Under the pieces are notes generated by a model that was not told the DNA's origin, did not search any database, and saw only the letters and a program-made list of their open reading frames with translations. A program made the position numbers and the translations under genes. Shown in pieces: positions 34,526 to 38,200 of a stretch of DNA of 38,200 nucleotides. The stretch covers positions 1-38,200 of the forward strand of contig CANPYB010000003.1 of NCBI GenBank assembly GCA_947587605.1, written 5' to 3'. This DNA is from Candidatus Gastranaerophilales bacterium. Its GTDB lineage: Bacteria > Cyanobacteriota > Vampirovibrionia > Gastranaerophilales > Gastranaerophilaceae. The stretch's first letter is position 1. Every line of letters begins with the position of its first letter.

Positions 34526-36491
34526 TTTTCAACTTTAAAACTTCATATATATCAATAGGTTTAGACTTACCTTTTATGTAAAAACTGCTCAATTTAACAG
34601 TATCAACATAATCTTTAACATATTCATAAGTGTATTGGCTTATAAGAAAAGATGTCTTAAGAACATGATTATACGCTTCAATTCTTGAAGCAATGTTTAC
34701 TTCATCGCCGATTACGGTATATTCAAGTCTTTCTTCAGTTCCCACATTGCCTGCAAACACTTCACCCGTATTTATTCCTATTCCTATATCAATTTTAGGT
34801 TTTCCCTCTTTTAAAAATTTTTCTTTTAATAAATTTACTCTTTGAGTAATTTCCATACCGCATTTAATCGCGTTAAGAGGATGATTTTCATCTTTTATGG
34901 GTTCACCAAATACAGCAAGAACTCCGTCACCTATGTATTTATTAATAATTCCTTTATACTTTGCTATAACAGGCTCTATCTGTGAAAAATATTCATTTAA
35001 TATAGATGTAACCTCCTGCGGAGCAAGATTTTCTGACATTTGTGTAAAATTACGAATATCAACAAATAACACGGTAACAACAGCTCTTATTCCGCCGAGC
35101 TTAAGTTTTTCAATATCAGCCAAAACCTTTTTCATAACATCTTTTGATACAAATTTACCCATTGCCCGTTTTATCAATTCGGTTGATTTATCTGTTGTAA
35201 TTATTGAATACAGCTGCTTTAAAAAAGCGGACATATATATTGTAACTATTGGTGTAACAGGGGGAATATATGTTTGACGAGAAAATTCAAAAAGGTAATA
35301 AACAAAATATATAAAAGATAATCCCGAAGCAAAAATCAAATTATACTTTAATCGTTTAAAACCGAAAATAACAAATAATGAAAACAGAGCCGTAATAAGC
35401 AGTGTCGCATCAAATTTTGCAGGCGATACAAATGAATTATCAAGCATATTATCAATTAGTACAGCTTGAATATCAATATCGGAATGTTTTTTCATTATAG
35501 GAGTTTCGCTTAACTGCTCCCAAACACTTCTGTCTGCATTCAGACCGATTATAACTATTTTATTTTTAAACTCATCAGCAGAAATAACAGGTTTTTTATT
35601 TGACTTTAGCGAATAATAAGACTCCAAAACATCAATTGCAGAGAATTTTTTATGAGAATAACCCTTACTGACGGGTAAGTACCAATTAACTTTTGTATAT
35701 TCACCTCTTACACTATTGCCAAGATAATCTCTTAATTTTTTATTTTGAACGGGAATTTTTAGCGACTTGCAATCATCACCGGCACTGCACAAAAAGTCAT
35801 CATACAAATTAAAATCTTTTACTCCCGTATATTTTGAATATGCACTTAATGCCAATGAAGGATATAATTTATTCTCCAGCTGTACAACAGGCATATAATT
35901 GCGCATAATGGTGTCATCATCTTCAATAAGCATGGAAGATGCCAGATTTTCCGAACTGTATAAATATCCTTTAGGTAAATTAATAACTGCTTTATATGAT
36001 GAATTGCGGTTGTTTTGGCGTTTATCGGAAATAGTCAAATTGTTTTTTTTGTCAAAAATGTTGACATATTCATCGGGTAAAACATCACCCGCCAAATTTG
36101 AATTTACCAAAATATAGCTGTTAATGAGATTATTATTTTGTTTTATTGAATTATAAAAAATGATATCCTTATCAGGGTTATATGTATCCGGAAACATAAC
36201 AAGATTATGAAAAACAATAACTTTTGCATGTGCGTAATTATTAAGGTAATAAAATAAATCGGCAAACAAGTCTCTTGTCCACGGCCACTTAATTTTAGAA
36301 GCCGATTTTTCATCAACGGCAATTAAAACAATTTTATCCGATGCTTTTTTTTGTTCAATCTTAGTAATAACTTTAGTAAAAAAATCATCCGCTTTATTAT
36401 CAAATATCTTAAGCGACAATAAATAAGCAAATGCCGTTAAAAAAAGCAATACTATAATCAAAGCTGTTTTTGAAATTAAATTCTTTTTCAT
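34515..36491 (-). CDS. CHASE2-domain class III adenylate cyclase
   Basis: 658 residues. One N-terminal span (8-28), an extracytoplasmic CHASE2 sensor (about 35-355, starting IVLIAVDEKSASKIKWPWTR), three spans (about 361-378, 383-403, 408-426) and a cytoplasmic cyclase domain (470-650). Metal-binding D478 (FVDIRNFT) and D522 (YIGDGVLAVFG), K518, T592 in EYTVIGDEVN, and transition-state N599 and R603 are present. The Lys/Thr pair fits ATP rather than GTP as substrate. It should make cAMP in response to an external signal of unknown nature. It is first in a unit with recG. A good promoter lies so close that the message may be leaderless. Confidence 0.9.
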   Translation of the reverse strand: MKKNLISKTALIIVLLFLTAFAYLLSLKIFDNKADDFFTKVITKIEQKKASDKIVLIAVDEKSASKIKWPWTRDLFADLFYYLNNYAHAKVIVFHNLVMFPDTYNPDKDIIFYNSIKQNNNLINSYILVNSNLAGDVLPDEYVNIFDKKNNLTISDKRQNNRNSSYKAVINLPKGYLYSSENLASSMLIEDDDTIMRNYMPVVQLENKLYPSLALSAYSKYTGVKDFNLYDDFLCSAGDDCKSLKIPVQNKKLRDYLGNSVRGEYTKVNWYLPVSKGYSHKKFSAIDVLESYYSLKSNKKPVISADEFKNKIVIIGLNADRSVWEQLSETPIMKKHSDIDIQAVLIDNMLDNSFVSPAKFDATLLITALFSLFVIFGFKRLKYNLIFASGLSFIYFVYYLFEFSRQTYIPPVTPIVTIYMSAFLKQLYSIITTDKSTELIKRAMGKFVSKDVMKKVLADIEKLKLGGIRAVVTVLFVDIRNFTQMSENLAPQEVTSILNEYFSQIEPVIAKYKGIINKYIGDGVLAVFGEPIKDENHPLNAIKCGMEITQRVNLLKEKFLKEGKPKIDIGIGINTGEVFAGNVGTEERLEYTVIGDEVNIASRIEAYNHVLKTSFLISQYTYEYVKDYVDTVKLSSFYIKGKSKPIDIYEVLKLKNEE

Positions 36492-36498
36492 ATAAACA

Positions 36499-36527
36499 AT
36501 TTTACATGTTTATGTATAATTTGTAAA
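36499..36527 (-). promoter_or_regulatory. Promoter of the cyclase-recG unit, possibly leaderless
   Basis: On the minus strand, TTTACA (36522-36527) and TAAAAT (36499-36504) are 17 bases apart, five of six matches each to the -35 and -10 consensus. The ATG begins 8 bases after the -10 box, where the start point would fall. No Shine-Dalgarno is present, which agrees with a leaderless message. Confidence 0.5.
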
Positions 36528-36587
36528 AAAATTAATGCTAAGTAACTGTTTATGATACGATAATTTTGAATAACGGGTTAAACCTTA

Positions 36588-38200
36588 ATGGTGAAAAATT
36601 CAAATATAATAATTATGCTCATAACATCAATAATTGCGGTACTAATAACATTACAATTATATGATTTTTTGTATGATAAATGCTTTTGGAGTAATTTGAA
36701 TGATTTATATACGGGAGTAACAATATACTCTGACCATAATAAATATCTTGATTTAAGCGTTATATTTATATATACGTCGTTATTTTTCTTACTACTGCCT
36801 CCGATATCAATTTTTTGTAAAAATTTTAAAATTAATGAACTAACTCAATGTGCGATAAATAAAATAAAAAATGTTAAACCCGTAAAATTTTCTTTTGAAA
36901 AAACACTATGCAAATATCAATATATCGGATTAACAGGATATTTATTCCTGTATCCATATGATGGAGAGATATATCCTGCTTTAATTTTTATAATGACAGC
37001 GCTGATAATAGCCGGGATTATTGATATAAGAAAACGCAATATAGCCGCGGGGGGGGGTATTTCTTCATTTTCACCCTGGGCATTAGCGTCAATTCTTTTT
37101 ATAATTTGCCATAATCCGTACAATCAGCCGATTTTACCTTTCGATGCTCACCATTTAGGTGAAAGATTTGCGACATATTATCTGCATGAAACCTTTAATA
37201 TGAATTACTACAAAGATATAATGCTTGTTCACGGAATAAAAGATATGCTTCCCTCTATCTGCGGTAAATATTTATTCGGTTCAATAAGTGTATATTCTTC
37301 AATGTTAGGTGATATCTTTTTAAAAAATATAAGTGTTATTTCTACCTGCATAATATGTTCTTATATTTTTTCGGAGTGCATTATCTTTGCAATTCCATCT
37401 GTAATTATTCCGGGAGATTATTTTACTAAAATATATTACTGTTTTTATTTAATATTTTTAAAAAACATTAACCAAAAAACTGCCCCAAAATTAATATTGT
37501 GGATTATCGCTTTTATTATTATTTCGTTTTTATTTATGATAAACTGGACGACAATTGGCTCTTTTTGGATTATTTCAACACTTCCTCTTGCGGGATTTAT
37601 GCTGTACAAATTATTAAAACAATCAAATAAACCGTTAAATATTTTTATTATTGCAGGAGCTTTATTAATACTATTAATCCCGAATAAAGACTTTATAATT
37701 GAGTATCTTAAACAAGCACAATACTATGTTGCAGGTAATTTATGTGCTTTCGGAAATAATTTCGGAAGTTATGATTATTCACTAAAACAAACGCTTTATT
37801 ATTTGCCAAGATTTATTATTTATATTTTACTTCCCATATTTATTATTGAGTTTGTTAATACCTTAAAAAACAAGAAAATTAATGAAGCATTCTTTTATTT
37901 ATTTATAATTATATTTTCAGTTACATCCGTAAATTACACGTTCGGACGCCTTGATTATGAATTTATCACCCGTATATCAATTATATCACTGTCATTTGCG
38001 GGAATAATGCTTCCTTATTACTTATATACAAAATTCCCCGATTACAGACAGAATATAATTAAGCCTGTTATACTCTTATATCTTTTAATATCATTATTAT
38101 TTACTTTTAATAATTTTATAAATAAACCCTTGATAATGACTTATAAAAAAGGGGATAAATTAGTATTTTTAGAAAAAAATACAATAAATGAAATAAAATT
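36588..38200 (+). CDS. Large polytopic membrane protein, unfinished at window end
   Basis: Frame open from the ATG at 36588 to the last base (537 codons, no stop), so the gene continues beyond. About ten or more hydrophobic spans separated by short charged loops. An external-type loop has FDAHHLGERFATYYLHETF (from about 37140) and later MLVHGIKDMLPSICGKY, with acidic and His residues where GT-C enzymes keep active-site residues, but I recognise no family. Location beside other envelope glycosyltransferase genes suggests a surface-glycan role. The frame passes through nine consecutive G (37049-37057) and is intact with nine. No clear ribosome binding site. It is divergent from the cyclase gene. 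Confidence 0.72.
   Translation, partial: MVKNSNIIIMLITSIIAVLITLQLYDFLYDKCFWSNLNDLYTGVTIYSDHNKYLDLSVIFIYTSLFFLLLPPISIFCKNFKINELTQCAINKIKNVKPVKFSFEKTLCKYQYIGLTGYLFLYPYDGEIYPALIFIMTALIIAGIIDIRKRNIAAGGGISSFSPWALASILFIICHNPYNQPILPFDAHHLGERFATYYLHETFNMNYYKDIMLVHGIKDMLPSICGKYLFGSISVYSSMLGDIFLKNISVISTCIICSYIFSECIIFAIPSVIIPGDYFTKIYYCFYLIFLKNINQKTAPKLILWIIAFIIISFLFMINWTTIGSFWIISTLPLAGFMLYKLLKQSNKPLNIFIIAGALLILLIPNKDFIIEYLKQAQYYVAGNLCAFGNNFGSYDYSLKQTLYYLPRFIIYILLPIFIIEFVNTLKNKKINEAFFYLFIIIFSVTSVNYTFGRLDYEFITRISIISLSFAGIMLPYYLYTKFPDYRQNIIKPVILLYLLISLLFTFNNFINKPLIMTYKKGDKLVFLEKNTINEIK
37049..37057. repeat. Homopolymeric G9 tract inside a coding sequence
   Basis: Nine G in a row, coding end of Ala, Gly, Gly, Gly about 155 codons into the membrane protein at 36588. 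Other G or C runs I noticed in the window are no longer than five. Losing one G gives a stop at 37084-37086; gaining one G gives a stop at 37112-37114. Either change would truncate the protein. Confidence 0.9.

Noticed and set aside
36917-37123. 68-residue minus-strand frame over the G9 tract
   Set aside because: It is the antisense of a 537-codon open frame with consistent membrane-protein composition.

Overview
The window is AT-rich and has a Gram-negative envelope gene set: an MsbA-type exporter, a TolC-family channel, an outer-membrane beta-barrel and secreted or lipid-anchored von Willebrand A proteins. Several proteins point to the cyanobacterial lineage: a SLOG/DprA-like protein of a type I know mainly from Cyanobacteria (9186-9746), a RecG with a long N-terminal extension, a GH57/DUF1957 glucan branching enzyme, and a tentative Tic20-like membrane protein. 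Low GC with this mixture suggests a non-photosynthetic, gut-type relative of Cyanobacteria (Melainabacteria/Vampirovibrionia, probably Gastranaerophilales). This assignment is inference from protein resemblance. No rRNA, tRNA, CRISPR array, IS element or prophage was recognised.

Layout. 1-1071: 3' part of the GH57 branching enzyme, closed by a bidirectional terminator. 1117-2695: two tandem secreted vWA proteins (-). 2779-2943: a 54-residue gene (-) with a strong ribosome binding site and its own terminator. 3129-4265: a regulator made of four consecutive GntR-type winged-helix domains. 4365-5024: an orphan NarL-type response regulator. 5258-6286: an MnmD-like methyltransferase gene broken by one in-frame TAG. 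6384-7649: an FAD oxidoreductase. 7636-9746: a membrane protein and the SLOG protein (-). 9824-13292: pcrA and an HMGL-type aldolase. 13390-13578: a ribbon-helix-helix protein. 13638-16983: a TPR/GT9-like protein and an RlmD-type RNA methyltransferase (-). 17029-19677: a glycogen synthase with an unusual membrane/coiled-coil N-terminus (-).

19888-25260 is one tightly packed + strand operon: msbA, a UDP-glucuronate decarboxylase-like SDR, an outer-membrane barrel, a TPR protein and a small membrane protein. Facing it (25257-30377, -) are a GT2 glycosyltransferase, a TolC-like channel, a GlmS-like SIS protein and an atypical RelA/SpoT synthetase-domain protein. 30438-32120 is a GT-C membrane glycosyltransferase. 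32117-36491 (-) is a CHASE2-adenylate cyclase gene overlapping recG. From 36588 to the window end runs an unfinished polytopic membrane protein whose frame passes through a run of nine G.

Themes: glycogen metabolism (GH57, GlgA), envelope and surface polysaccharide (MsbA, UXS, GT2, GT-C, GT9-like, TolC, barrel), nucleotide signalling (cyclase, RelA/SpoT-like) and DNA repair (PcrA, RecG). The strongest leads are the G9 tract (possible phase-variation switch), the four-domain GntR array beside a missed small gene, the RelA/SpoT-like protein with large insertions, the membrane-anchored GlgA, and the amber-interrupted methyltransferase.
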